This document shows, piece by piece, positions 16,822 through 26,650 of a stretch of 64,000 bases of DNA; the first letter of the stretch is position 1; every line of letters begins with the position of its first letter. The notes beneath the pieces were generated by a model, which saw only the letters and a list, made by a program, of their open reading frames with translations, had not been told where the DNA came from and ran no database searches. A program made the position numbers and the translations under genes. The DNA is from Polycladomyces abyssicola (GTDB lineage: Bacteria > Bacillota > Bacilli > Thermoactinomycetales > JIR-001), in assembly GCF_018326425.1 (NCBI RefSeq), contig NZ_AP024601.1, forward strand, positions 1,166,001 through 1,230,000, written 5' to 3'.

Positions 16822-18526
16822 GGTCTGAATCCTCCTGTTGCCGTAGTGTCCGGTCACCGGAGCGGATGCGGGCTTGATGGATGCTGTCCCCGATTTGGCC
16901 GAACCGTTCACGGATTTCTCGGTCGTCTTTCGCTTCTATCACGATTTGCATCAGGTTTTGTTCCATCGAGTCCTTTATGTCCAACCGCTCCAGGATCGTT
17001 TCCAGATCACCGATCACCGACTGGAACATGTCGATTTTCTCATGCAACAGCCAGATAATATGCTCTTCAATCGTATCTTCTGTCGCGAAATTGTAGATGT
17101 GCACATCGTGGGTTTGCCCCAGCCGGTGAACGCGCCCGATCCGTTGTTCGACGCGCATCGGGTTCCACGGCATGTCATAGTTGATGATGTGATGGCAGAA
17201 CTGCAGGTTGATGCCTTCACCGCCCGCTTCGGTGGCCACCATCACCTGAGCACGTTTTTGAAACAGTTCCATCATCCAGTCTTTTTTGTTGCGCTGAAAT
17301 CCACCTCGGTACGGGATGGCGGAAATCCCTTTCTCAGCCAGGGCACGCATGATCATCTCCTGGGTGGCGCGATATTCGGTGAAAATGATCCATTTTTCTT
17401 CGCTGTTCGATAGCATTTCCACCACTTTTTTCACCTTGGATTGTTCCTTGACGGTGCGGAGCAGGTCGATCAGTTGCTGCACTTCGGGCGAAATGGTTTC
17501 CCGACCTTTCTCTCCCTGCTGAAACAGCTTGAACAGCGTGAGAAACACGGCATCCCGACTGCTGCACACTTCCCGCTGCAACACGAGCAGGGAGAGCAGG
17601 GTCTTCATATTTCCGCGGCCTTCCCGGTAACGGTCGCGTACAAAACGGGTAACCCCTTCGTACAAAGCCCGCTCCTCCGGTGATAGCCGGATGGGAACGG
17701 TGTAGACGTGACGCCGGGTGAAAGACAGATTGCTGTCGCTCCGTTTGTTGCGGATCATCACACGATGGATCTCCTCGCGTAGTTGTTCCGGGTTTTTCGC
17801 TTTGCGTTTGCCCGCCATGTGTTCGGTTTGAAACGTGGATTGACGGCCGAGGTGCCCCGGTTTGAGCAGCGTAACCAAGTTGTACAACTCATCCAACTGG
17901 TTTTGCACCGGAGTGGCCGTGAGCAACAGGCAGTATTTCTTTTGCAGCTCGTTGATGAACTGCCAGTTTTTCGTCCGTCGGTTTTTCAGTTTGTGCGCTT
18001 CGTCGACGATCAGCATGTCGTAGCGATGGGACATTACGATACTCCGGTGCGGATCGCGTTTGGCGGTATCGATGGAGGCGACCAGGATATCGTATTTTTC
18101 CCACATCCACTCTTTCTTTTGCGCCATCGCCGGAATTTGAAATTTCTGGTTCAACTCCCGCGTCCACTGAAGGACCAGAGAGGACGGTACCAGGATGAGG
18201 ACTTTTTTGACCAATCCGCGCAACAGATACTCTTTGAGGATCAAGCCGGCTTCGATCGTTTTCCCCAAGCCGACTTCGTCGGCCAAAATGGCCCGTCCCC
18301 GCATTTCGCCGATTACGCGGCGGGCCGTTTCAATCTGATGGGGAAGCGGTTCAAACCCGTGCAGGTGCTGCAGGCATTGCAATGCGTCAAAATGAGGAAC
18401 GATTTGCGCCTGGGTGGCTTCCATAGCCAACCGGAACTGGTCCCATGTGCTCCAATCGGCGTCTTTCTCGATATGCTGTATCAATTCGACCAACCACTTG
18501 CGATCCATGCGAATGGGTAACGACAC
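16790..18526 (-). CDS. yqhH: SNF2/Rad54-family DEAD-like helicase (YqhH)
   Basis: The 578-residue SNF2 ATPase shows motif I LADEVGLGKTIEAGLIL, motif II IVDEAHKLKN, motif III LLLTATPVQNQ, motif V ATEAGGEGINLQFC and motif VI QRIGRVHRLGQ. These are the full set for a double RecA translocase. Family members move along duplex DNA or strip proteins from it; the bacterial RapA type recycles RNA polymerase. GTG 18526 is preferred because GAGGAGG lies eight bases before it; a TTG 27 bases upstream is less likely. It faces away from gcvT across the panD-like genes, as in an expanded version of the Bacillus locus. Confidence 0.9.
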   Translation of the reverse strand: MSLPIRMDRKWLVELIQHIEKDADWSTWDQFRLAMEATQAQIVPHFDALQCLQHLHGFEPLPHQIETARRVIGEMRGRAILADEVGLGKTIEAGLILKEYLLRGLVKKVLILVPSSLVLQWTRELNQKFQIPAMAQKKEWMWEKYDILVASIDTAKRDPHRSIVMSHRYDMLIVDEAHKLKNRRTKNWQFINELQKKYCLLLTATPVQNQLDELYNLVTLLKPGHLGRQSTFQTEHMAGKRKAKNPEQLREEIHRVMIRNKRSDSNLSFTRRHVYTVPIRLSPEERALYEGVTRFVRDRYREGRGNMKTLLSLLVLQREVCSSRDAVFLTLFKLFQQGEKGRETISPEVQQLIDLLRTVKEQSKVKKVVEMLSNSEEKWIIFTEYRATQEMIMRALAEKGISAIPYRGGFQRNKKDWMMELFQKRAQVMVATEAGGEGINLQFCHHIINYDMPWNPMRVEQRIGRVHRLGQTHDVHIYNFATEDTIEEHIIWLLHEKIDMFQSVIGDLETILERLDIKDSMEQNLMQIVIEAKDDREIRERFGQIGDSIHQARIRSGDRTLRQQEDSDHESTTSAQLH

Positions 18527-18810
18527 CGCGATATCCTCCTCGTCCGCTTCCAAGTGTTTTCCAGATTTTAGTATGAGCGTATGAGGAAAAAAGTATGTAG
18601 CAATGGTTCCCCTTCATGACATCGATGGAAGTTTGTGTGTATCCAGAAGTGAGTGCGGGGGATGTCTTCCGAACGATGGCTTGGGATACTAGAATGGAGG
18701 AGGGAGGCGCCATTCGAGGAATAGTGGTCATCAGCTCATAAGAGTGACCATTTTCCGGCGAGCTTTTGAGCGGTGATGGGAAAATGGTTCACCCTTGTGT
18801 CGCTCCCATA

Positions 18811-19644
18811 TCAATGCGTTCCGTCACCCGAATCGGAAGAGTCGAACACGATATCCTGCAACCATTGCGGAATACCGACGCGTCGGGCGTAGCGGAGGCG
18901 AATCTCGTCATATTTTTTGGTGTCGGGCAATTGAGCGAACAATTCGTGGCTGGGTCCACCCCAGGCATCATTGGTATTAACCTCCAACAGCCACCATTGC
19001 CCGTCCACGTCCACTCCCAGATCCAGTCCCACTTCCTCAAACTGATCAACCGTATCCAGTGACCGGCACACCCAATCGGCGATCTCTCGCCAGGATGGTT
19101 GGGTGTCTTCCTCAATTCCCAATGCCTGTAACACCCGTTCCGTCGGGATCACCTCGCCTCCGGAGATCGCCACATTGGAAACGATGCCTCCACTCCCGGC
19201 CACGCGCACCAAATCGCCGGCGTATACCCAACGGTTGTCGGTATCGCGTTGGAGGTGGACTCGGATGTCAAACGGGCGGTTCTGGTAGGTGCGGAGCGGG
19301 GCGGCCTGTTGGGCGATAAAGATGTCGGATTTCGGGTGGGAGGAGGAGAAGATCGGCCAGAAACGGAGCCAATCGGGGAACACGAGCCGTTCTCCCGTTT
19401 CTTGTCGGGTCCAGTGAATCTTGTTCGCTAGCTGTTCCAGCAGACTGATCCGACTGCCGCCGAAGCCGGCGACGGGTTTGATGTAGACCCGCTCGTATCG
19501 ATGGAGTAAACTACGCAGGGAAGTCTCTTCCAGCAATTGAGTTTCCGGCAGATGGCAGGGGGCGTTCCGTTGTTCCGACAGCAACAGGTGCATGCCCCAT
19601 TTGTTGAGAAAACGACGTTCTGGTTCCCATCCTACCGGTTTCAT
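18811..19644 (-). CDS. YheC/YheD-like ATP-grasp protein (short form)
   Basis: The 277-residue protein keeps the ATP-grasp core of the YheC/D endospore-coat-associated family. It has NKWGMHLLLSEQ, the nucleotide-binding strand YIKPVAGFGGSRIS, RPFDIRVHLQRD and DLVRVAGSGGIVSN. The metal-binding end is EVGLDLGVDVDGQWWLLEVN. Family proteins are usually 350-450 residues, so the N-terminal domain is missing here. ATP-grasp enzymes join a carboxylate to an amine with ATP; the substrate is unknown. It overlaps the upstream panD-like gene by four bases (ATGA), so the two are co-translated. No downstream gene follows; about 280 bases to yqhH hold no evident feature. Confidence 0.8.
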   Translation of the reverse strand: MKPVGWEPERRFLNKWGMHLLLSEQRNAPCHLPETQLLEETSLRSLLHRYERVYIKPVAGFGGSRISLLEQLANKIHWTRQETGERLVFPDWLRFWPIFSSSHPKSDIFIAQQAAPLRTYQNRPFDIRVHLQRDTDNRWVYAGDLVRVAGSGGIVSNVAISGGEVIPTERVLQALGIEEDTQPSWREIADWVCRSLDTVDQFEEVGLDLGVDVDGQWWLLEVNTNDAWGGPSHELFAQLPDTKKYDEIRLRYARRVGIPQWLQDIVFDSSDSGDGTH

Positions 19645-20045
19645 TTCCCTTCTCCCCCACGGATGTGATGGGCGGATTGCCGAGTGTAGGTTTTGACATC
19701 CACCAGATGGTTTTGTTCATCCACCAAAACTGTGCGGTGTTGAAACCGTTCCAAATCTGATTCGGTGAAGAAGCCTACACTGAGGATGATGACGAGGTCT
19801 CCCACTCGGAACAAATGGGCGGGCGGACCATTGACGCAGATCTCTCCGCTTCCATAGGGAGCTGGGATGGTGTAGGTCTGCCACGTCTGGGCGGAGCGGA
19901 GACCGTTGATCTGCACCATTTCAAACGGGCGGATTGAAGCGGCTTCCATCAATTGTTCATCAATGCTGATGCTCCCGACATAGTCGAGGTTGGCCTCCGT
20001 CACCCTTGCTCGGTGAATTTTTCCTTTGCACGTCATATGCAGCAT
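19641..20045 (-). CDS. panD: aspartate 1-decarboxylase (PanD)-like protein with altered active site
   Basis: The 134-residue protein follows PanD closely. It has Lys9, Tyr22, the self-cleavage pair Gly24-Ser25 in YVGSISID that makes the pyruvoyl group, Thr57-Tyr58, and GSGEICVNGPPAHL with GDLVIILS after it. PanD makes beta-alanine for pantothenate. The position equivalent to the substrate-carboxylate arginine (Arg54 in E. coli and B. subtilis) is threonine here (QTWQTY), although an Arg lies at 50. The NGAAA loop is NGPPA. No panB or panC is adjacent; it is instead coupled to an ATP-grasp gene. It could be the cell's PanD or a paralogue with another substrate. Confidence 0.8.
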   Translation of the reverse strand: MLHMTCKGKIHRARVTEANLDYVGSISIDEQLMEAASIRPFEMVQINGLRSAQTWQTYTIPAPYGSGEICVNGPPAHLFRVGDLVIILSVGFFTESDLERFQHRTVLVDEQNHLVDVKTYTRQSAHHIRGGEGK

Positions 20046-20387
20046 AAATCATCCGTCCTTTTGTGTCGATGGGATAATGTATGATGAAATAGAGAAAAGG
20101 TTTAGAAAATAGGCTGGAAAACCCGTTCCGCATTTTCAGCAGTTTCAAATCGTTTCGCCATTAGGATAAGAAATGTGTATAATGGAACATGGGATACGTG
20201 ATGGAAACGATTATGAGCCGAATTTTCTTGTGAAAAGTGTCGATTTTGTTCGGGATTTATGGCACAATGAGAAGGAGAAATGCTGTTTACAGGGCAGATC
20301 AGCCCTGATAAGGGAACGTTTTCCCGATTGAAAGCAGATAAGCTGTTCCCACCCCCATCGTTCGACAAATGGATATGGCCAAGCGGT

Positions 20388-20580
20388 TGAAGGCGGGAGG
20401 AGAGACCACGTAAAGGCGTGGCGCCGAAGGAGCAAACCCATCACACCGGGTGAATCTCTCAGGCAAAAGGAGGCCCGCTGGACGCGACTCTGGAGAGCGC
20501 TCACTCCCAAGTGAGCCACCCAAGGGGCAGTCCCGCTCCCCATGCGGGATGAACTCTCAGGTTTCCGGACAGAGTGGAAC
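20388..20580 (+). ncRNA. tandem glycine riboswitch
   Basis: Two glycine aptamers lie back to back. The first has GGAGGAGAGACC, the GCGCCGAAGGAGCAA bulge and GAATCTCTCAGGCAAAAGGA. The second has GGAGAGCGC, GCCACCCAAGGGGCAG and GAACTCTCAGGTTTCCGGAC with AGAGTGG closing it. The CGAAGGAGCAA and CTCTCAGG(C/T)AAA-type motifs are diagnostic. In Bacillus the same tandem element switches on the glycine cleavage operon when glycine is plentiful. It ends about 90 bases before gcvT. A TATAAT at 20178 is one candidate promoter but lacks a good -35. Confidence 0.95.
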
Positions 20581-20668
20581 GCACAGATACAGGCGATCCC
20601 TCTGTCTTTTTGTTTGGAAAGTTGGAATATGTGGCAAACTGTGGTAGAAAAGTGCGGAGGTGGAGAGG

Positions 20669-21763
20669 TTGTCGGAATTGAAACGTACCCCTTTATATGA
20701 CGTGTACAAAGAGGAAGCGAAGCTGGTTCCCTTCGCCGGGTGGGAGATGCCGGTACAGTTTACGGGTATCAAGGCGGAGCATGAAGCAGTACGGACGCGT
20801 GCGGGGTTGTTCGATGTATCCCATATGGGGGAAGTGGAGATCAGCGGTCCGGATGCATTGGCGTTGGTGCAGAAGCTGACGACCAACGATGCCTCCAAAC
20901 TGCAGGTGGGACAGGCGCAATACTCGTTGATGTGCTACCCGGACGGCGGCACTGTGGATGATCTGCTCGTGTACAGGGGAGAAGACTCATTCCTGTTGGT
21001 CATTAACGCTGCCAATATCGAAAAGGATCTGGAATGGATTGAGAAGCACGCCCAAGGTGAAGTCACGGTGCGGGACATTTCCCGGGAAACGGCCCAGTTG
21101 GCGCTGCAGGGACCGCTCGCCGAGAAGATCCTGCAAAAGCTGACCCGAACCGATCTCTCCTCGATCGGATTTTTCCGTTTCAAGCATGATGTCGATCTCG
21201 ACGGGGTGATCGCGCTCGTGTCCCGTTCGGGGTACACCGGAGAAGACGGTTTCGAAATCTACGTGAGTCCGGACGATGCGCCCACTCTGTGGAACAAAAT
21301 CCTGGAAGCGGGTGCGGAAGAAGGCGTGGTACCTTGCGGATTGGGTGCCCGTGACACGCTGCGTCTGGAGGCACGTCTCCCGCTGTACGGACATGAGTTG
21401 TCTGCCAGCATCTCCCCGTTGGAAGCCGGACTGGGATTCGCCGTGAAGCTGGATAAAGGCGATTTCATCGGACGGGATGCTCTGCTCAAACAAAAAGAAG
21501 AGGGCGTACCTCGTAAATTGGTCGGTCTGGAGATGATCGGACGGGGAATCGCCCGAGCGCATTATCCGGTGTATGTGGGTGAAGAGGAAGTGGGTGAAGT
21601 CACTTCCGGCACGCAATCTCCCACGTTGGGTAAGAACGTGGCGCTCGCTTTGATCAAATCCCAGCACGCAGAGACGGGGAACCGCGTGCATGTGGATGTG
21701 CGAGGCAAACGGGTGGAAGCCGAAATCGTGCCCACACCCTTTTACAAACGACCGAAAAAATAA
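20669..21763 (+). CDS. gcvT: glycine cleavage system T protein (aminomethyltransferase)
   Basis: The 364-residue enzyme matches GcvT throughout: [60 protein letters not shown] and [18 protein letters not shown]. It takes the aminomethyl group from lipoyl-GcvH and passes the carbon to tetrahydrofolate, releasing ammonia, in the cytosol. TTG 20669 is chosen because GGAGG ends eight bases upstream; a GTG at 20660 would overlap that site. It is the first gene behind the glycine riboswitch, with gcvPA 27 bases later. Confidence 0.95.
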   Translation: MSELKRTPLYDVYKEEAKLVPFAGWEMPVQFTGIKAEHEAVRTRAGLFDVSHMGEVEISGPDALALVQKLTTNDASKLQVGQAQYSLMCYPDGGTVDDLLVYRGEDSFLLVINAANIEKDLEWIEKHAQGEVTVRDISRETAQLALQGPLAEKILQKLTRTDLSSIGFFRFKHDVDLDGVIALVSRSGYTGEDGFEIYVSPDDAPTLWNKILEAGAEEGVVPCGLGARDTLRLEARLPLYGHELSASISPLEAGLGFAVKLDKGDFIGRDALLKQKEEGVPRKLVGLEMIGRGIARAHYPVYVGEEEVGEVTSGTQSPTLGKNVALALIKSQHAETGNRVHVDVRGKRVEAEIVPTPFYKRPKK

Positions 21764-21790
21764 GCAGATGACAACAGGGGGATGGAGTGG

Positions 21791-23140
21791 ATGAAGTTTC
21801 GTTACTTGCCGATGACCGAACAAGATCGCCGGGAGATGATGGCGACACTCGGCATCGATTCGGTGGAGGAGCTTTTCGCGGATATTCCCGAGTCCGTCCG
21901 TTTCCGTGGGCGGCTCAACATTCCCGAGGCGATGCCGGAACCCGATTTGGTGCGGCACATGAACCGCCTGGCTGGGAAAAACGCTTCGTTTGACCAGTAT
22001 GTTTGCTTCCTGGGGGCGGGAGCGTATGAGCATCACATTCCCAGTGTGGTGAATCACGTGATCTCCCGTTCGGAATTTTACACCGCGTACACCCCGTACC
22101 AGCCGGAGATCAGCCAGGGGGAACTTCAGGCCATTTTCGAATTTCAGACGATGATCTGTGAGTTGACCGGGATGGAAGTGGCCAACTCATCGATGTATGA
22201 CGGACCGACTGCATTGGCGGAGGCGGCGGGTGTGGCGATGGCGACCACGCGCAAACGGAAGGTGGTGGTCTCCCGTGCCGTCCATCCGGAAGCGCGCGCC
22301 ATTTTGTCCACCTACGCCAAAGGAGTCGGGCTGACGGTGGTGGAAGCCCCCTGCACCTACGGCGTGACCGATCCCGCCCGGCTGGAGGAGCTGGTGGATG
22401 CCGACACAGCCGCCGTCATTGTGCAAACGCCCAACTTTTTCGGTAACCTGGAAGATCTGGGTGCCATCGAGCCGATTGCCCACCGGCACAAAGGCATGCT
22501 GGTCGTCAGCGCCAATCCGATCGCGCTTGGCGTGCTGAAACCACCGGGGGCATACGGGGCGGACATCGTCGTCGGCGATGCACAACCGATGGGGATCGCT
22601 GTGCAGTTTGGCGGTCCGCATTGCGGTTATTTCGCGACGACCAAAGCGCTCATGCGCCGCATCCCGGGCCGGATTGTGGGGCAAACCGTGGATGAAGAGG
22701 GCAAACGCGGTTTCGTGCTCACCCTGCAGGCGCGGGAACAGCATATCCGCCGGGAAAAAGCCACCTCCAACATTTGTTCCAACCAGGCGCTCAATGCATT
22801 GGCCGCCGCCGTCTATATGTCGGCGATGGGCAAACAGGGCATCCAGGAAGTAGCGCGGTTGAACGTACGAAAAGCGCATTATGCCCGGCAGCGTCTCGCT
22901 CAGATTCCGGGGGTGGAGCCGCTGTTCGATCACCCGTTCTTCAACGAATTTGCACTGAAATTGCGGGAACCTGTCGGGGAAGTGAACCGGCGGCTTCTGG
23001 AGGAAGGCATCATCGGCGGTTACGATTTGGGTCGCGATTATGCCGAATTTGCGGGTGCGATGCTGTTGGCGGTGACAGAAATGCGGACCAAAGAGGAGAT
23101 TGACCGGTTGGCCGAGGTAATGGAGGGGATCGTGCGATGA
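21791..23140 (+). CDS. gcvPA: glycine dehydrogenase (decarboxylating) subunit 1
   Basis: The 449-residue protein begins [20 protein letters not shown] and carries [45 protein letters not shown] and [16 protein letters not shown], as in Bacillus GcvPA. It is the N-terminal half of the split P protein and partners GcvPB to decarboxylate glycine with PLP. An ATG nine bases earlier abuts the ribosome binding site, so ATG 21791 is preferred. Its stop overlaps the gcvPB start (ATGA). Confidence 0.95.
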   Translation: MKFRYLPMTEQDRREMMATLGIDSVEELFADIPESVRFRGRLNIPEAMPEPDLVRHMNRLAGKNASFDQYVCFLGAGAYEHHIPSVVNHVISRSEFYTAYTPYQPEISQGELQAIFEFQTMICELTGMEVANSSMYDGPTALAEAAGVAMATTRKRKVVVSRAVHPEARAILSTYAKGVGLTVVEAPCTYGVTDPARLEELVDADTAAVIVQTPNFFGNLEDLGAIEPIAHRHKGMLVVSANPIALGVLKPPGAYGADIVVGDAQPMGIAVQFGGPHCGYFATTKALMRRIPGRIVGQTVDEEGKRGFVLTLQAREQHIRREKATSNICSNQALNALAAAVYMSAMGKQGIQEVARLNVRKAHYARQRLAQIPGVEPLFDHPFFNEFALKLREPVGEVNRRLLEEGIIGGYDLGRDYAEFAGAMLLAVTEMRTKEEIDRLAEVMEGIVR

Positions 23141-24609
23141 ACAAGGAAAAGGCGCTGATTTTCGAGATGAGCCAACCCGGGAGGGTGGCGTACAGCCTGC
23201 CGGAATCCGATGTGCCGGAAATCCCGTTGGAAGAGGCGATTCCGGAAGAAATGCTCCGTGAAACTCCGGCCGAATTGCCGGAGGTGTCCGAGCTGGATTT
23301 GATCCGACACTACACCGAGTTGTCCCGTCGCAACTACGGGGTGGACAATGGATTTTATCCGCTCGGTTCCTGCACGATGAAATACAACCCCAAAGTAAAT
23401 GAAGATATGGCCCGTCTGCCCGGTTTTGCCAAGATCCATCCGTACCAGCCGGAGGAGACGGTGCAGGGTGCATTGCAGTTGCTGTATGAACTGCAACGGG
23501 ATCTGGCCGAGATTACGGGCATGGATCAGGTGACGCTCCAGTCCGCGGCAGGAGCCCAAGGTGAATGGACCGGCCTGATGATGATTCGGGCCTACCATGA
23601 AAGCCGCGGTGAATCACAGCGGAACAAAGTGATCGTGCCTGACTCCGCGCACGGCACCAACCCGGCCAGCGCAACGGTTGCCGGATTTGAAACGATCACC
23701 GTGAAATCCAACGAAAAAGGACATGTAGACGTGGAAGCCCTCAAACAAGTGGTGGGGGAAGACACAGCAGCACTGATGCTGACCAACCCCAACACGCTGG
23801 GATTGTTTGAGGAGCAGATCCGGGAGATCGCCGACATCGTCCACGAAGCAGGGGGCCTCCTCTACTACGACGGGGCCAACGCCAACGCCATCCTCGGCAT
23901 CGCACGTCCGGGGGATATGGGCTTTGACGTGGTGCACCTCAACCTGCACAAAACATTCACCACCCCGCATGGCGGCGGCGGTCCGGGGGCGGGGCCGGTC
24001 GGCGTGAAAAAAGAGCTGATTCCGTTTCTGCCGACACCGATTGTGGAAAAAGGGGAAAACGGCTACTACCTGAAAGAGGACCTGCCCAACTCCATCGGTC
24101 GGGTCAAAGGGTTCCACGGCAACTTCGGCATCCTGGTGCGCGCCTACACGTACATTCGTACAATGGGGCCGGACGGATTGCGCCAGGTATCCGAAAACGC
24201 AGTACTGAATGCCAACTACGTGATGCGCCGTCTGGAGCCGTACTATGACCTGCCGTATCCGCAACACTGCAAGCACGAGTTCGTGCTTTCGGGCAAACGG
24301 CAGAAAAAACTGGGTGTGCGCACGTTGGATATCGCCAAACGGTTGTTGGACTACGGTTTCCATCCGCCGACCATCTACTTCCCGCTCATCGTGGACGAAT
24401 GTCTCATGATCGAGCCGACGGAAACGGAAAGCAAGGAAACGCTGGACCGTTTCATCGAGGCGATGATCCAAATCGCGCAGGAAGTAGAAAACCATCCGGA
24501 AGTGGTGCAGGAAGCGCCGCACAACACGATTGTCAAGCGCCTGGACGAGGTGACCGCGGCGCGCAAACCGATCCTGCGCTGGCAAAAATCGCAGGAAGTG
24601 AAAGCATAA
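23137..24609 (+). CDS. gcvPB: glycine dehydrogenase (decarboxylating) subunit 2
   Basis: The 490-residue PLP subunit has the cofactor lysine Lys272 in [18 protein letters not shown], preceded by [20 protein letters not shown]. It also has [13 protein letters not shown] and [10 protein letters not shown] typical of the P protein C-terminal half. With GcvPA it passes the aminomethyl group to lipoylated GcvH, which is not encoded here. It is the last gene of the riboswitch-controlled operon; a terminator follows within 75 bases. Confidence 0.95.
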   Translation: MNKEKALIFEMSQPGRVAYSLPESDVPEIPLEEAIPEEMLRETPAELPEVSELDLIRHYTELSRRNYGVDNGFYPLGSCTMKYNPKVNEDMARLPGFAKIHPYQPEETVQGALQLLYELQRDLAEITGMDQVTLQSAAGAQGEWTGLMMIRAYHESRGESQRNKVIVPDSAHGTNPASATVAGFETITVKSNEKGHVDVEALKQVVGEDTAALMLTNPNTLGLFEEQIREIADIVHEAGGLLYYDGANANAILGIARPGDMGFDVVHLNLHKTFTTPHGGGGPGAGPVGVKKELIPFLPTPIVEKGENGYYLKEDLPNSIGRVKGFHGNFGILVRAYTYIRTMGPDGLRQVSENAVLNANYVMRRLEPYYDLPYPQHCKHEFVLSGKRQKKLGVRTLDIAKRLLDYGFHPPTIYFPLIVDECLMIEPTETESKETLDRFIEAMIQIAQEVENHPEVVQEAPHNTIVKRLDEVTAARKPILRWQKSQEVKA

Positions 24610-24651
24610 AAAACCGGGAAAAGCGGGTACAAAACCTGATCGGATGAAAAC

Positions 24652-24684
24652 GCACGCCTCCTTCATGAGGGGGCGTGCATTGTT
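24652..24684 (+). terminator. terminator after the gcv operon
   Basis: GCACGCC-tcc-ttca-tgagg-GGCGTGC followed by ATTGTTTC forms a strong stem about 45 bases after gcvPB. Confidence 0.8.
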
Positions 24685-24750
24685 TCGTGGGCAGAGAGAT
24701 GTTGTTTCCACCTACGGCAATCAGTTGTTTCCTCTATAGCAGAAGGTCAT

Positions 24751-24774
24751 TCCCCCAACACGGGGGATTTTTTG
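24751..24774 (+). terminator. second hairpin with T-run upstream of the HTH gene
   Basis: TCCCCC-aaca-CGGGGGA followed by TTTTTTG. It stands 40 bases before the HTH regulator start and may be a second-stage terminator for gcv read-through. Confidence 0.75.
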
Positions 24775-24814
24775 TATCATGATAGAGAGATTTTAATAGA
24801 GAAAGGGTTCAGCG

Positions 24815-25243
24815 ATGAGCAAACTGAAAGAAGCGAGAACGTCAGCAGGATTGACACAAAAAGCATTGGCGGAGAAATCGGGACTCAGTGTAAATGTTAT
24901 CCGCTCACTGGAACAGGGAAAAAAAGAGTGGACCCGGGAATTAGCCGAGCAATTGGCTCCTCATCTGGGCGTGTCGGTCGAGGCGCTGATACGGTCGGGG
25001 AAAAAAGCGGACTCCGCCACATCTAAGAAAAAACAAACGAAACCATCCTCTGCTCAGACCACACCCAAGAAACGAACGAGAAAGAAAAGCAAGCGAGAGA
25101 CAGCCTCCTCTCTGATTCGAATGGCCAAGGAACTGGTCACGATGGTGGATGATGCATCGATCCCGGAGCCGTATCATCATGAGGTGTTGAAAATGGCGTA
25201 CCGATTGAGCAACATCGGAACGGAGATGCAGGGGAAAGAGTGA
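24815..25243 (+). CDS. XRE/HTH_3-family DNA-binding regulator
   Basis: The 142-residue protein has a helix-turn-helix in residues about 3-57 (KLKEARTSAGLTQKALAEKS, LSVNVIRSLEQGKKEWT). A strongly basic, Ser/Thr/Lys-rich linker (about 63-96, with KKRTRKKSKRE) and a helical C-terminus (SSLIRMAKELVTMVDDAS) follow. It probably binds DNA as a dimer. No ligand domain or toxin partner is adjacent, so its regulon is unknown. The ATG has AGAAAGG upstream. Confidence 0.75.
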   Translation: MSKLKEARTSAGLTQKALAEKSGLSVNVIRSLEQGKKEWTRELAEQLAPHLGVSVEALIRSGKKADSATSKKKQTKPSSAQTTPKKRTRKKSKRETASSLIRMAKELVTMVDDASIPEPYHHEVLKMAYRLSNIGTEMQGKE

Positions 25244-25294
25244 ACACGATCGGACGAGATTTCCGAAAAGTGGGATGCATTGATTAGTATTGGC

Positions 25295-25313
25295 GGCCGG
25301 GGTTTCCCCGGCC
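25295..25313. terminator. perfect GC hairpin after the HTH gene
   Basis: GGCCGGGG-TTT-CCCCGGCC is a perfect eight-pair stem about 50 bases after the regulator stop. No T-run follows on either strand, so terminator function is uncertain. Confidence 0.4.
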
Positions 25314-25426
25314 ACAGGTTCGATCGTGGATGAAAATGAATCGTTACTCTGCCATCTAACCAATTTATCGGATTCAAGCATCCGTGTCTCAAGAGTCGAT
25401 CGAGTAAAGCTTTCATAGATAAATAT

Positions 25427-25461
25427 GGCGCTGACCTCCTGTTTCCGGAAGAATCAGCGCC
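25427..25461 (-). terminator. stem-loop downstream of ywdK
   Basis: GGCGCTGA and TCAGCGCC pair around a 19-base loop, about 15 bases past the ywdK stop on the minus strand. It is followed by an AT-rich but not pure-T tail. Confidence 0.5.
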
Positions 25462-25476
25462 AACCTGATCTACCCT

Positions 25477-25851
25477 TCATCCCATCTGTTTCCACGCGGC
25501 GAGAAACACGCACACCCACCCGGCCAAGAAGGCGACACCGCCGATCGGCGTGATGGCACCCAGCTTGGTCACATTGGTGAGCACCATGGCGTAAAGACTG
25601 CCGGAAAAGAGCACAATCCCCACCAGGATCAGCCAGCCTGCTGTGGTGATCAGTCCGCTGCCGCCGAAGCGATCCGCCAATAAGCCAATGGCGATGAGTG
25701 CCAACCCGTGTACGATGTGATAGTGCGCACCGGTTCGCCAAATCTCCATCATCCGTTCCGAGACCTTACCTTCGAGACCGTGTGCGCCGAATGCACCCAA
25801 CGCGATGCTCAAAAACATGTTCAAACTGCCTAACAACAGAAACAGACGCAT
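25477..25851 (-). CDS. ywdK: DUF423 family membrane protein (YwdK-like)
   Basis: The 124-residue protein has four predicted membrane helices: LFLLLGSLNMFLSIALGAFG, YHIVHGLALIAIGLLADRFG, GWLILVGIVLFSGSLYAMVL and IGGVAFLAGWVCVFLAAW. It also has the DUF423 signature GAFGAHGL and FSGSLYAMVLT. The function is unknown in the family. It stands alone with its own start and a downstream stem-loop. Confidence 0.85.
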   Translation of the reverse strand: MRLFLLLGSLNMFLSIALGAFGAHGLEGKVSERMMEIWRTGAHYHIVHGLALIAIGLLADRFGGSGLITTAGWLILVGIVLFSGSLYAMVLTNVTKLGAITPIGGVAFLAGWVCVFLAAWKQMG

Positions 25852-25951
25852 ATATGACCGCTCCTATCTTCTGTTTAAGATGTTTCTGGTCGACGTTGTC
25901 ACCTCTTGGACTCACCAGAGAAGACTTATATCCGTCTACCGTTGTCCTCCC

Positions 25952-26365
25952 TCATGTTACCACCCGTAATTCCTCCATAAACCGTTTTCGTGTGACAGTC
26001 AGCGGAAAAGTTCCAGCCTTCCGTCCGTTTATGTACAAGATGGAGTAATATTCGCCTTCCTTCTCCAACGGCAGGTTTTCGAAACGCAAGTGATGTTGAA
26101 ACACACCATTTTTGGCACCCGGTATCTTCTCGGTGAGTCCTTCTGCAGTCGCCAACGGGGAAACGAGGTGAGGTGCATAGAAGTGAACAGCGATCAGATT
26201 GTCCCGTGTCAGATCGATGTTCTGTAATTCAAACCCGATGGCGAGGGTCTGCCAATGGGGGAAACGTTTGCAATACAGTCGATTCAAAGGCTGCCAAACA
26301 GCGATGTCCCCACTTGGTTGGGGGAGAAATCCCCAGGCGTACTGAAACCAAGTCACGGTTGCCAC
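25952..26365 (-). CDS. hypothetical protein, probable beta-sandwich
   Basis: The 137 residues alternate short strands (IAVHFYAPHLVSP, KNGVFQHHLRFENLPL, GEYYSILYINGRKAGTFPLT) and lack a signal peptide or membrane segment. The end has the pattern of a small-molecule or protein-binding beta-sandwich with a G.Y...L.ING turn. It is Trp- and aromatic-rich at the N-terminus (MATVTWFQYAWGF). I recognise no named family with confidence. AGGAAGGATG lies upstream of the start. Confidence 0.55.
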   Translation of the reverse strand: MATVTWFQYAWGFLPQPSGDIAVWQPLNRLYCKRFPHWQTLAIGFELQNIDLTRDNLIAVHFYAPHLVSPLATAEGLTEKIPGAKNGVFQHHLRFENLPLEKEGEYYSILYINGRKAGTFPLTVTRKRFMEELRVVT

Positions 26366-26560
26366 GTGTTGTCATCCTTCCTTTTCGATTGTCCCAACAT
26401 TTATTATATCGTTGCGAGCGAGAAAACTCCTAGAAGTCATTTTAAAATTCGCTGAAATGATTGATTATGAAGTACGGCCATTTTCAAGCTACCGATCGAG
26501 AACAGGATATGCTGAACTCACTCTTTTCCGGTTTGCGTGACGTACATCACCGCGTCACAA

Positions 26561-26604
26561 AAAAAGTAACCCGCCAGGCCTGCAAACCACGCGGGTTACT
26601 TTTT
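26561..26604. terminator. bidirectional terminator before the anti-sigma operon end
   Basis: AAAAAGTAACCCGC and GCGGGTTACTTTTT are perfect 14-base arms around a 16-base loop, giving a T-run on both strands. It ends the minus-strand sigma/anti-sigma operon. Confidence 0.9.
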
Positions 26605-26650
26605 ACTTAATCTGTGTGGGAACCACGCCTCGTCTGCGTGCATCTGACCC

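Noticed and set aside
23614-24711. 365-codon open frame antisense to gcvPB
   Set aside because: It is a shadow of the GC-rich coding frame: His/Arg/Val-rich composition, no ribosome binding site, no domain. Similar long antisense frames in the PBP4, helicase and symporter genes were left out for the same reason.
25270-25410. tRNA-like stretch (GGTTCGATC with a CCAC/GTGG stem; TTGGTTAGATGGC on the other strand)
   Set aside because: The T-stem closes only four pairs and there is no acceptor stem, anticodon arm or CCA region that folds together.
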